A DNA stretch of 64,000 bases from Medicago truncatula (lineage: Eukaryota; Streptophyta; Magnoliopsida; Fabales; Fabaceae), in assembly GCF_003473485.1 (NCBI RefSeq), contig NC_053043.1, positions 18,788,001 through 18,852,000 on the forward strand, given 5' to 3'. The position numbers and the translations under genes were made by a program. This document shows, piece by piece, positions 33,877 to 44,116 of this stretch. Below the pieces are notes generated by a model, which saw only the letters and a list, made by a program, of their open reading frames with translations, did not search any database and was not told the origin of the DNA. Numbering within the stretch: position 1 is the stretch's first letter; the number at the start of each line of letters is the position of its first letter.

Positions 33877-34836
33877 CTAAAGTGCCATAATCCCAGTTGA
33901 AAACATTTGGTCCTTTGTGTATGGAGAACTTGACAACTCCATTGATGATGATCTACACTTCTCTTTCCTCTCATCCATCATTATTTGCTTTGAACGACAC
34001 TCATTGCTACAAAATGCTATCTCCCCTCTACACACCAAAATTAAAATTACCAATTAGTCAAAAAATTGATAAAAAAAAATTGAAAAAATTTCGTGTCTAA
34101 AATTTAATTAGCGACGAAAATTTAGAGACGGGACAGTAAAAATTTGTCTCTAATTTCGTCGCTAAGTTTAAGAGACGCGAAAATTTGTGAACAATTTTAA
34201 TTTTAGATTTGGGTAGTACCTGTACATGAATATGTCTTTGCCATGAAGATTCTTTTTGCACAAATGACATGAATTGAGAAAATCCAAGGTTGGATATGAT
34301 GGTTCAGCTTGAGCTAAAGTTTGTGTTGGTGGGGATCTTTTGAAAACACCAACGTTGTTGTTGTTGATGTTTTTTGAGGTATAACAATCATGTTTCAAAA
34401 TTCCACTTTCTTCACCACCATCATAAAAAACCTTAGTGATAGGTTTATTAGATTCATCATGGTAAGTCACATAAGTGTAATCTTCTGGACTTCCAACAAG
34501 AATCTCATTTGCAAAATTTCCATTTTGTTGGTGATGATTTTGAATTGGAATTGTGATCGGTTCTCCTGATTGATTCGTCTTAGGTGTACAAACATGTTTT
34601 GGAACAACCTCGTACCCGACAAAATCGTTATCGGATTTATCAAGAGCTACCACAATTCCAAGACCAACACCACCAAATTCATAGCTTTTTAATCCTTTTG
34701 GTGATTGAATCTTTGAGCTCAATTCAAACGGGCTTCTAGGACTTCCGATCGTGTCGAAAAGCCCGGTTGTACTTTCACCAAACACTAATAGTTCTGAAAA
34801 TTTTCGGATCAAGTGATGGGATTTCTTTCCCAACAT
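33877..34836 (-). CDS. FLZ: FCS-like zinc finger protein (FLZ, DUF581)
   Basis: Two exons on the minus strand: 34836-34220 and 34027-33877, joined across GT (34219-34218) and AG (34029-34028) to give 255 residues in frame. The FLZ domain starts near residue 186: FLNSC, HLCKKNLHGKDIFMYR, then after the intron GEIAFCSNECRSKQI. The four zinc-binding cysteines are C190, C193 and the pair in FCS and EC. The intron falls inside the domain right after MYR, its usual place in FLZ genes. The long N-terminus is serine/asparagine-rich and disordered-looking, and begins MLGKKSHHLIRKFSELLV. FLZ proteins are plant-specific scaffolds that bind SnRK1 kinase (family knowledge). The C-terminal extension (DERKEKCRSSSMELSSSPYT) is typical. 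A TATAAAA lies about 80 bp upstream. Confidence 0.92.
34085..34190. mobile_element. Foldback MITE inside the FLZ intron
   Basis: Two inverted arms: the left has TTAGCGACGAAAATTTAGAG, and the right (TCTAATTTCGTCGCTAAG) is its near-complement. Pairing extends outward through CGTGTCTAAA and TTTAAGAGACGCG. It lies within the 192-bp FLZ intron and makes up about half of it. The loop is only about 10 bp, so the intron RNA should form a long hairpin. Confidence 0.75.
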
Positions 34837-34913
34837 GATGAAGATAATTTTTTAGAATTGATGTGAAGAAAATGAAAATGAGAATTGATGTGTATGAATG
34901 AATTTGTGAAGGG

Positions 34914-34920
34914 TTTTATA
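34914..34920 (-). promoter_or_regulatory. Probable TATA box of FLZ
   Basis: TATAAAA on the minus strand, about 80 bp upstream of the FLZ start codon at 34836. Spacing fits a short plant 5' UTR. Confidence 0.5.
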
Positions 34921-35939
34921 AAAGCATATAAGTTAGGAGAGTTGTAATATAATTGATGGTTTGGTATTGGAATAAGCCCGCTGTTTCATTTGGAATTATT
35001 CGGGTGATGATTGCTAGAGATATGTCCAACAAATATTATTTTATTTATTTATTTATTTATATTGTGAATTTAACATATTATTTATTGATTTTTGACCTCT
35101 CAAAAATAAAGTTTTATTGATTTTTGTTACTGTTTTAACAGGTGCCTATATAAGATTCTTTTTGTTAATGTTTTTGTATAAAGGGCAACCAAAGTGTGGG
35201 CCAGTTTCTTGAAAATGTCACTTTCAATGATTAAGACACCATATAAAAAAATTAAACTTTTAATGTATTTTCGGTATTACACTACTTTTAAAGTTTTATT
35301 TATTTTTTAATGAAAAACAAACCAATAATTGATTAGGATAATTTTGTAAAATTGTTATGGCATTTGACTACATTATTTCATTCATTAGTCTGTGTGCAAT
35401 TAGCTAAAACGACACTCTTTTTGAAACGGAGAGAGTAAATTTAAATTGAAAGATTGGTTTTTGTTTGTGTTTTTTTATTTATCGTCTTAATGCAGTGTTT
35501 ATTAGATTCAGATTGAAAGATTGGTTTATGATGTATTTTTATACGGCAGTATGCAAATTAACAATTTTTTGTTGTTTAAATATAATTACATATGATCAAT
35601 TGGATAGTTAGACACATGCTTTATCGGTATAAAGGGGAGTTCAATTTTTAAATAAAAATATTTTACCAAGACTAGTATTTTATTTTTATTTTGTGAATGA
35701 TTTAACGTTATTTATTGATTTTTATTACTGCTTTCACAGATGCCTAAGTGGTAACTATAATAAAGTTTTTTATTGATATTATTATAAAAAATACTAACAA
35801 ATGTTGATAAAGTTTGTATGAATAGTTGTGTAATTATTATTTTTATATTTGTTTGATTTTGATTTTTATGATTTTTTTTTTTAAGATGAATTCCTTAAAC
35901 AATCTATTATGCCTCTTTGTTAGATTATTATTATTATTA
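34921..35939. other. FLZ upstream spacer, AT-rich
   Basis: No gene is seen. Near 35405-35435, ACGACACTCTTTTTGAAACGGAGAGAG resembles one end of the MITE at 37355-37745, so a one-ended relic may be present. Confidence 0.4.
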
Positions 35940-36113
35940 GGAGAATGCTAACAAGTGTCCCAAAGATATTAGTTAAGCATCCAAAACAAACAAATTTTCA
36001 TGAAAAAGTTGTGTAATCATTACTTGATCAAAAGTAACATCTTATATTTTTAAAATAAAATTTCTATTTGTAAATTCCTTAACCAATGTCTCGAGGACAC
36101 TAATTAGCAAGAC

Positions 36114-36114
<1 letters not shown>
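35940..36114. mobile_element. MITE, AGAATGCTAACAAGTGTCC family (copy 3)
   Basis: Left end AGAATGCTAACAAGTGTCCC and right end GAGGACACTAATTAGCAAGA pair as inverted repeats. Internal GTTAAGCATCC and TTCCTTAACCAATG match the other copies. It lies next to a trinucleotide microsatellite. Confidence 0.5.

Positions 36115-36159
<45 letters not shown>
36115..36159 (+). repeat. (ATT)n microsatellite
   Basis: About 15 uninterrupted ATT units directly right of the MITE copy. Confidence 0.95.
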
Positions 36160-36161
<2 letters not shown>

Positions 36162-36216
36162 AAGTGTAGCGGATGATCGGGCAGTTTATTGAAAATGTCA
36201 TTTCCAATGATTATGT

Positions 36217-36342
36217 CATCTTAAGAAGTTATACTATTCTACTCAAATTGACATCGAAGAGAACCGAATCTGATATCTTAAAAAGAACCACACTATAAAG
36301 TTTCAAACCAACATCATTAGGTCAACCCAAATAGCCCAACGA
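36217..36342 (-). mobile_element. SINE family 2, degraded minus-strand copy
   Basis: On the minus strand: TTGACCTAATGATGTTGG, ACTTTATAGTGTGGTTC and ATATCAGATTCGGTTCTC correspond to the A-box and B-box parts of the family 2 copies at 10144 and 26565. Confidence 0.5.
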
Positions 36343-36357
36343 TATCCTTAACTTATA

Positions 36358-36615
36358 CTCCCTCCGTCCCTAAATAAATGACCTAGTTGACTCTGACACA
36401 CATATCAATGCATATGTTTTATCTTTGATATCTTCAATTCTCTACTAAAAAAAATTATAAAAATTTAATATTTTAAAAATACTCATCGAGACGAATCCAA
36501 CAACATCTTACATGATATTATTTATCTTTGTGAATTAGTAGAAAAGTATGATCAAAGTATATCAAGTCAATAATGCATATTGTCAACTAGGTCATTTATT
36601 AAGGGACGGAGGGAG
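36358..36615. mobile_element. Stowaway MITE
   Basis: Terminal inverted repeats CTCCCTCCGTCCCTAAATAA and TTATTAAGGGACGGAGGGAG, flanked by TA at 36356-36357 and 36616-36617. This is the classic Tc1/mariner-type Stowaway structure. Subterminal ATGACCTAGTTGAC and GTCAACTAGGTCAT also pair. Confidence 0.9.
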
Positions 36616-37354
36616 TATCTCCTTAGAACACATATTAAGGATCATAAAAACTTGCCGATTTAAAAAAAAAAAAATGAATGTAAAATTTTGAAAAGAGTCT
36701 TACATTAATTAAGTGACAAAGTAAAAATGAAAAATGTTCTTATAATAAAGGGACAAAGAGACCACCCATCTTTTTAGAACAAAAAAGTTAGAATTTGGAA
36801 GAAAACAAATATGATATGTGAAGGTAAAATATTGAGTAAAGGACAAAACTTGAATTAAATTCTTTTTCTTATTTTTAAACTATTAAGTTTTCAAACCTAT
36901 CAAAATTAGAATAAAAAAGTTAAAATTTGGAAGGAAAAAAAATATGAAAGGTAAAATATTGAGTAAAGGAACAAACTTGAATTAAATTCTTTTTCTTATT
37001 TCTTAACCATTAAGTTTCCAAACCTATAAAAAGAATTATAAAATTTCAAAATGAAATAAGAATATAAATTTATTAAAGGTAAAAAATATTAAGAGGAGGA
37101 CAAAACTTGAATAAAATTCTTTTTCTTAATTGTTAACATTCTTTTTTGACAAAATTTAATTCTTAACTATTAAGTTTCCAAATACAAACATGAGATGTTC
37201 TTCTTCTACCATGCCAACTATTGTTTGAAATCACCCTCCTGAGGTCATCCTATCTCTTGATGACCATTGTAACATTGAGATACTAACATTGCGCTTAGGA
37301 GTTTGGTGCTTTCTTGTTTTTTGGATTTTGCCTCGTTTTGTACAAACAAATCTA

Positions 37355-37745
37355 CTCCCTCCTTTTTAAAAAATAATGTCGTTTAAAGTTTTTACACATA
37401 TATTAAAAAACTTACTCCATCCGTTTATAAATATAAGCAATTTTTAACTTTTAGGTTCATTCAATTAATAATGTATGAACTTAAAAATCAAAATTTGCTT
37501 ATATTTAAAAACGGAGGGAATATTAACTAAAAAAAGAGAGGTGTTATTTTACCAAATTATCCTAATCAACTATTGGTTTGTTTTTCATTAAAGAAAAAAT
37601 AATACTTTGAAAATAGTGTATATAGTATTAATTGAAGGGTACAATTGAAAAGAAAAAGTTATTATTGCATTGAAAACTGAAAGTGACATTCATTTCAAAA
37701 CAATTTTTTTTGGCTAAAATGACACTCATTTTAAAGGGGAGGGAG
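37355..37745. mobile_element. Stowaway-like MITE carrying a nested MITE
   Basis: Outer ends CTCCCTCCTTTTTAAAAAAT and, at the right, ATTTTAAAGGGGAGGGAG, with flanking TA at 37353-37354 and 37746-37747. Inner sequence also pairs (AATAATGTCGTTT against AAAATGACACTCATT). A second element sits inside at 37415-37520. Confidence 0.7.
37415..37520. mobile_element. Nested Stowaway MITE
   Basis: Ends CTCCATCCGTTTATAAATAT and ATATTTAAAAACGGAGGGAA, flanked by TA at 37413-37414 and 37521-37522. It lies wholly within the element at 37355-37745. Confidence 0.75.
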
Positions 37746-37823
37746 TATATAAAATAATAACCATAAGGTTTCTAAATCAAATAAGAATAAAAACATACTC
37801 CGCCACCCTAATTTTAATTTATA

Positions 37824-37998
37824 GAGGAATGCTAGCAACACACATTCTAACACATTTTTCAACACACTCTTTTTGATTGGTTAAAATTCACACGAGTTCC
37901 ACCAAATCATGTGGGTCCCATATAAATTTGATGGGTCTCATGTAAATTTAACCAATCAAAGAGAGTGTGTGTTAGAATGTGTGTAGCTAGCATTTCTC
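37824..37998. mobile_element. Mutator-type MITE with 9-bp target duplication
   Basis: Long inverted ends: GAGGAATGCTAGCAACACAC on the left and, inverted, GAGAAATGCTAGCTACACAC on the right, with pairing continuing through CATTCTAACACA. TAATTTATA at 37815-37823 and 37999-38007 is an exact 9-bp duplication, the length made by Mutator-like transposases. Confidence 0.85.
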
Positions 37999-38084
37999 TA
38001 ATTTATAAGCATCTTTGAGGAATAAAATTGTCCTTAAATATAAGTTTTTTTTTAATTATTAAATACAGTTTTTAAACATAACCT

Positions 38085-41000
38085 TTACTAATATAAATAA
38101 TTTGTATTTAAATATAAAATATCAATATTGAATATATATGATCTAACTTGATAAGATGAATGGCGTTCAGTGCGGCGATTTTGAATTCTAAGCTCTGGAA
38201 CGGTGGGGAGTGTATGTCTACCTGTAGACACTTCGGCGCTCAAGTCAGCAGTGAGCAATGACCGATGGTTTAGGGTTGAAATGAATCGTACATTTGGGGC
38301 TGTGAAAAGTCCCCTTATATAGTGAGTAGGTCCAATAGCCATTGTTTGTGGCACACTGTGGTGCTTGACGGTTACGAATTTGCAAGAATCGTATCCGTCT
38401 AGCAAGTTTTTAGGTCAAGTCGGGTGACGTTACAATTTAATTTTAATTAGTTACATGGATTGTTGTAAGTGACCCCCTCACGAGGAGGAGGTGTGAGATG
38501 AGTTGATAATCAAATGTTGTGTTGGACCTGTTTTTATTGGGCCAACATTAATAATGAGCTTAGCCATTTGATCGGTCTAGAATAGTAGCCCCCCAAGTCG
38601 TTGCTCTTGGATAAGAGTGATGACTTCGAGCAAAAAAGTTTATGTGAGGACAAACCTTGTGATTGCAAAAAAAGAGGGGTGAGGTCGTGTCAAACATAAT
38701 GCTCGTATGACACTTGTAGTTTAGAGATGTTAAGTATCTTTACGAACTATGTTTGCATGGGACCGATGGCCTTGATATGCTTGCAAGTAATCTTTGTTTT
38801 GGAAAAATGACCTTGCTCGCTATAAGGCTTTGGGAAAACTCTCAGTAATGAATTACCCTTATGCTCGTTAAATTTGGTTATCTGCCATTAATGTGACTAG
38901 TTGACACCGTCAAAGTTGTAGCGGTTGTTATCCTCTCAGCATTTAATGTGAGTATATCGGGGATGAGATTGAGGTGACATGATCTTTTGTAACTGAGTGT
39001 CACATGTAAAGGCTAGTAAGAGACTTGATTTCCTAGGCATTTGAGTGGTTATGTCAATGTTGTTTTCGAGGCTTAATCACAACCGTTGGTCCAATCCCGA
39101 CATTTGGATATCTGGAGGATTTTGAATAGGATGGTATACATGATGTTGCAGGAAGCCCCAATGTCGATCAATATTCTAAGAACATCGAAGTTTCCCGTGT
39201 ATGCCTGAACGAGTAGAGGAAGTGCCAAGTTTGGAGCTCCTCCAGGTAGCTCGTCATCATAGAAAGCGAGTGGTGGTCGTATAGCAGCTCGAGTATGGGT
39301 GACAACCATTTGGTTGTTATTTAGAATCTATTCGAACCATCTTTTGATCATTCTCTCCGCATGTAAGTACACCGACAGATGGAACTTATTCCCAGGTGCA
39401 GGAGTAAGGGGTTAGCTCGATGTTTTCAGGGAAGTGAGGGAAATCTTTAAGTCTATCCACTTCCATTACGACCACTGATTTTTGTCAGCATCCTCTACCA
39501 CAATTTCAGTTGTCTTTCTTTATGGAGAGGCATTCTTGGTGAATTGCCTCAATTTTCCTCGTTGTATGAGGATTTTGATTGTATCATTTAGGTGAATGCA
39601 CTCGTCAGTAGTGTGTCCATGGTACTTGTGAAAACGACAATATTTGCTCTTGTTTGCACCTACCTTCGGCGCAACAACCTGTGTATACTTGATTCTCTCT
39701 TCTTTCATATCAGCGAAAGTGATCTCAACAAGTATTTTGTCCCTCGACATCGTGAGAGATGTGTTCTCAACAAGTCCTTTTCCTTCCTGAACTCGCTTAC
39801 CTTCCTTTTTATTCTCCTGGAAGGGATTCTTGGACGATTCAGCATGAGGGTCTTCCTTCATCGCTTTGTTCAAGTTGTCAGCGTATATCTTTTCCTCGTA
39901 CCTGATGTATGTTTTGGCTACCCTTAAGATCTCGTTGAGGGATTACGACTTGTCGATCTGCACGACTGTTTAATATCATTTCTTGGTCTTAAGCGCTTCT
40001 CGATCAGGTACTTCTTCATCTTTTCTCCCGCACCTCATACTTGTAAGGCTTCCTTGTTGAACCTTTTGATGTAGTCTCGAATAGGTTCTTTCCTGCCTTG
40101 CACTATGGCCTCCAGCGAAGCAACCATTTTTGGTTGGGTCCTCAACGATGTGAAGTGTGCAGTGAATTTGTGGCAGAGTTCATCCCAAGAGTCGACGAAG
40201 TTTCTCATGAAGTTCTTGTACCACATCATGACCCTTGCCTGAGAGTTGTTACAAACAACTTGCATTTGATAAATCCTCAAATGTTCCTGTAGTTGAGGAC
40301 CGCTTCCATATTTTCTATGTGTTCATCTGGATCTGACGTTCCATCACAAGTTTCCATCTTACCGGGCTTCTCTAATATGACGTGAATTTGAGCCTCCCTT
40401 ATCCTCTGAGTGAAGGGGTCGAATGTTGTACGATCGTCGTCAGAGTAGGACGAGGATCGCGAGCGTCTAGCATGCCTTCCTGAGTGTGGCGACCATGAAG
40501 ACCTTCTATTGTTACCCATGGAGTGCCTAGGGGATCTTTACCTCTCCGGGGGTGGGCTCCTTCCGCTTATGCTAAGTTGGGGGGAAGGATGACAAATAAC
40601 TTGTATGGGAGCTGGTAACTTGACTATGGTATCACGGGAATGAGCGTCTTTCATCTCTTTAATGCATCTATTTTGATCCTTGATCATTTGTGTCTAGCGA
40701 TGCAGAGTCAGGAGGATGTTGTTGACCATAACATTTGGTCGCGGTGGACCTTACAACAGAGCCTCGCGAAGAGGAATTGCCAACCGTAGAATATGGAGGT
40801 GGGGCTCTTCCTTTGGGCTTTCAAGGAGGGACGAAGTCAAAGTTTGACCGTCACGATGAGGGTGGTGGATTTCAATCCAACTTTGAGATGTAGCACCGTT
40901 AGCCATTTTGATGAGTGAATGTTTTGGTATTTTTGTATAGTTTTGAACTTTTTAAAAGATAAGGATAACTAGTTTTCCACATAACGAGGAGGCGCATGAG

Positions 41001-41120
41001 CCATTTTTAGTGACACACTGTGGTGCTCGACAGTTGCAGATTTGTGGGAATCGTAACCGTCGAGCGAGTTTTTAAGCCAAGTCAAGTGACGTTACAATTC
41101 GGTTTGAATTAGTCACCCGA
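38085..41120 (-). mobile_element. Decayed Ty3/gypsy retrotransposon (gag-protease)
   Basis: Minus-strand coding pieces appear in element order. Gag N-terminus 40519-40277 (YSDDDRTTFDPFTQRIREAQ, DGTSDPDEHIENMEAV). Gag core 40280-40035 (ARVMMWYKNFMRNFVDSWDE, IVQGRKEPIRDYIKRFNKEA). Zinc-knuckle-like part 39873-39520 (KYCRFHKYHGHTTDECIHL). Aspartic protease 39309-39073 (RILIDIGASCNIMY, usual DxGAS loop). No reverse transcriptase or integrase is left. A roughly 120-bp segment is present at both ends (38337-38450 and 40998-41120) and is probably LTR U3. The left copy continues into a TATATAAGG promoter and an LTR-like tail down to about 38085; the right copy does not. The element is thus internally deleted and its 5' LTR is incomplete. 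Stops interrupt gag. Confidence 0.75.
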
Positions 41121-41707
41121 AATGTTGGGAGAATATTTTTCTAGTGTTAATATATTTCATTTTAGTTTGTTTAAAAAAAAGAAATTTAATAAACATTTAT
41201 AATAAAGCATATTAGTAAATCTTAAATAAAAAATTTGAAGTGTAACAAAAAAAAATGATAGTCTTGTAAAAGAAGAAAATGATAGTGCGGCTGCTAGCGC
41301 CCCCTGATTTGGTGATAGAAAAGCTGTTGTTTCCCTCTAAAGGCGACTTAGGTGGAGCCCAACGCCACAACTATTTGTCCTTACTCTTTTTTTGAAGGAA
41401 ACTATTTGTTGCTACTCAAGTACTACCAAAAAATATTATTTTTCAAAAAAAGAAAAGTACTACTAAAATTCTATCCTTAAATATTATTTGAGGTGTACTA
41501 CTATAATAACACTCAAATTCTTTTCTTCTTTTTAAAAATCAATAGTAAAAACAATAGATTAGGTAAATGTCTCGGTAACCGAGCGCTTGCTCAAACACCA
41601 TTCTTTTTACGGATAACTCTACGGTACATAGGTGAGATAAGCCTTATACTATGCACTAACTTGTTTTCACCATTAGATCAAATAAGATGTGATGTCGTAA
41701 TTAAAAA
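41121..41707. other. Intergenic DNA, no gene supported
   Basis: AT-rich spacer next to the gypsy relic. A slightly GC-richer phrase near 41290-41375 (GGCGACTTAGGTGGAGCCCA) could be another element remnant. Nothing coding is seen. Confidence 0.35.
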
Positions 41708-41895
41708 AGGAGAAATGATATTTGAACATCCATTTTGTGACAATTTTTGTTACAACTTTCTCTCTCATACTCACATTATTTTTTACTTTATCTCTTTATT
41801 GCTTTGATTTTCGTGCAAATACCTATTCTTTCTTTACAAATTATGGTTGTCCCCATAAGTTGTCAATTAAAGGATGTTCAAATAACACTCCTCTT
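41708..41895. mobile_element. MITE, GGAGAAATGATATTTGAACATCC family
   Basis: Left end GAGAAATGATATTTGAACATCC-like, right end inverted GAGTGTTATTTGAACATCCT. A second copy in the opposite orientation lies at 55885-56062. Both contain TTACAACTTTCTCTCTCATA-like interiors. Confidence 0.6.
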
Positions 41896-42599
41896 AAAAA
41901 AGATGTGATGTGATGAATTGATCAAATAGTGAAAATGCATCTCTGCCGCAAGATCGATTTACTTATTCATATCATACAAAGTCTCTTTCCATTGTTGCAC
42001 ACTTTTACTTCTACACACTCAGGCTATGTGGAACCATCAATTTTGATTAGTAAATGCAATATTATATACAAAAAAATTAAAAAATGTTTGACCACTTGTT
42101 AAAGAATTAATTTTATTTTTATCTTTATAAATATATCAACTTTTTTCGTTTTAGTCTCTTTAAAAATTTTCCTGAACTTTTATTTCCGAGAATATTTTCT
42201 TAAACAAGTGTGTCTTGGATGCATTCACATTTTACTCGCTTGGAGCTTATGTAACAGAAACATAAAGAAAAGTGTAAACTCTCATGCTCCTTGAACTGTG
42301 AACAGGAGAATTTACAGGATATGCAGAAAAAGGAACTGAAAAAATATATATACAACTATTCAACTAACTATGTTATATATACAAACGACTGGAACTACAC
42401 ACTAATTTCATCAATTTTCAATGAATTCGAAGCAGCTTTTATCATGTAAATACCTCTGCACCTGAGAGAAGGCACAGACATCATAACATAGCAATGCTCA
42501 AAGGAAGGTATGTACACATTGTCACGGTGAGATCTGCTTACAAATTATGCATGGAGTCATGCCTTCCACAAGATTATACCCCTATATCAGGTGATTGGA

Positions 42600-43125
42600 G
42601 GTGTGTGAAGCACATATACCTCTAGGATCAGGTGTGTCGTGGTGTGCAACATGCGTCGGTGTCCGACACTCATGAGTCGAACAAATATCCTAAATAAGCT
42701 GTTTTTTTTTCTCTTTACTTCGACACTCCTTAGACCAGTGTCTGACACCTATATATCACTTAAAAGAGGCGTGTCAGACAACTCAGACAAATATCTGAAT
42801 TTTTTCTCTACTTCCGCACATAGTAGATTCAAGAGTTAAAGATGTGTGAGAAATGCTGATCAACGAGGAATTATAGACATCAAAGTTGATGACAGCGCAT
42901 TTAAATTTTCCAATAGTAGATGGATAAAGAAAGGTCTGATGAAATAAATTACTCCATTTGTATGCATATATGTATGTATTTTTTATTCTTAATTTAGATC
43001 TTTTAATTTATAAATAAATTAATATATAGGTAGCGGTGTCGGTGTCCTATGGTTTTTTACATTATCGGTGTCGACGTATCAGTGTCGTATCAAGTGTCCG
43101 TGTCGAAGTTTGTGCTTGGATATGG
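42600..43125. repeat. GTGTCGGTGTC-rich repeat, probable DNA transposon
   Basis: Clusters of GTGTCGG, GTGTCCGACAC and CGACACTC occur near 42628-42780. On the right, near 43030-43115, GGTGTCGGTGTCCTA and GTGTCGACGTATCAGTGTCG occur. An AT-rich stretch separates them. Subterminal arrays of one short motif are typical of CACTA or Mutator-type elements. I could not fix exact ends. Confidence 0.4.
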
Positions 43126-43319
43126 TCACTTAGGTTTCAAAGGTAAAACATTTCTTACGGAGACTTGCACGTGATTGCATTCCAACTAGAGTAAATCTTC
43201 TTCCACATGGAGTCTCTCATGCACATCTACATGTGTGAATGCTATATACAAGATGCTTCCTTACCACCCCTTTTTTTTTTTTTTTTTTGCTTACGAACAA
43301 TCTGTTAAGAGCATGCAGA

Positions 43320-43760
43320 AAGTAACATATGGAATGATATACATCCTCTACCAATACAAGCAGACAGTTTCAAGGACATTTTGTTCTTGATTTGCAGCAC
43401 TCGATCGAAAGAACAATGGAACCTCTGTGATACTGATGATATTGTGGAGTATTTGGATCGAAGTGCAGAAATCATTGCCTTTGGCAGGGATATTTAATGA
43501 GTCGGAAAAGAGTTGCAACTTTCGAGAGAGACGCATTAGCAGAGTTCCGGTCCGGTGGGCATGCAGGAATACAAAATTGCAGCAAGTAGAAAGCATAAAT
43601 GATACAAGATCTCCATTATGTTGGATGAAGCCAAGTGAGGAGTATATAAAATGTAATGTTGACGATGCGGTATTTGTGGCTGAACATAAAATGAGATATG
43701 GAATTTGCTTTAGAGGATTCCATGGTGAGTTCAGTGTATGACGCAGAACGGAAGCAAGGG
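43320..43760 (+). pseudogene. LINE RNase H-like relic
   Basis: One open stretch (43427-43741) reads MILMILWSIWIEVQKSLPLA and later WMKPSEEYIKCNVDDAVFV and MRYGICFRGFHGEF. This matches the end of the LINE zinc-binding region and the start of its RNase H-like domain (KCNVDAA, GxGxCxRDxxGxF). It is truncated at both sides and lies just beyond the broken end of the golgin-like gene. Confidence 0.55.
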
Positions 43761-44116
43761 TTAACAAACGCTAAACTTAAAAGATAAACAGACAGGCTGC
43801 AAGCGACAAACCTATCAAATAAAGGTTTCTGGATTCCACTAAAATTAAGAGAAAAGTTTCAAATAATTTTATTGAATGAAAAAGTGTCTCTTAGACCGCA
43901 TAAGTTTTGTTTAAATACTAAAAGAAATAACAAACCCGTATAGGCTGAAAAATAACAAAACGAAATAAAATAGAAAGTTCTAGAATATGCTGAAATATTA
44001 AAAGGCGGTTTCGGGCCTTCAGACGATCTCGAATTACTAAATTAACCTCTGCATCATGGCAAAGCGATGAGTATTGCTCGTGAAGTCCGGGGCTTTCCGA
44101 AAAGGTATAACTCAGA

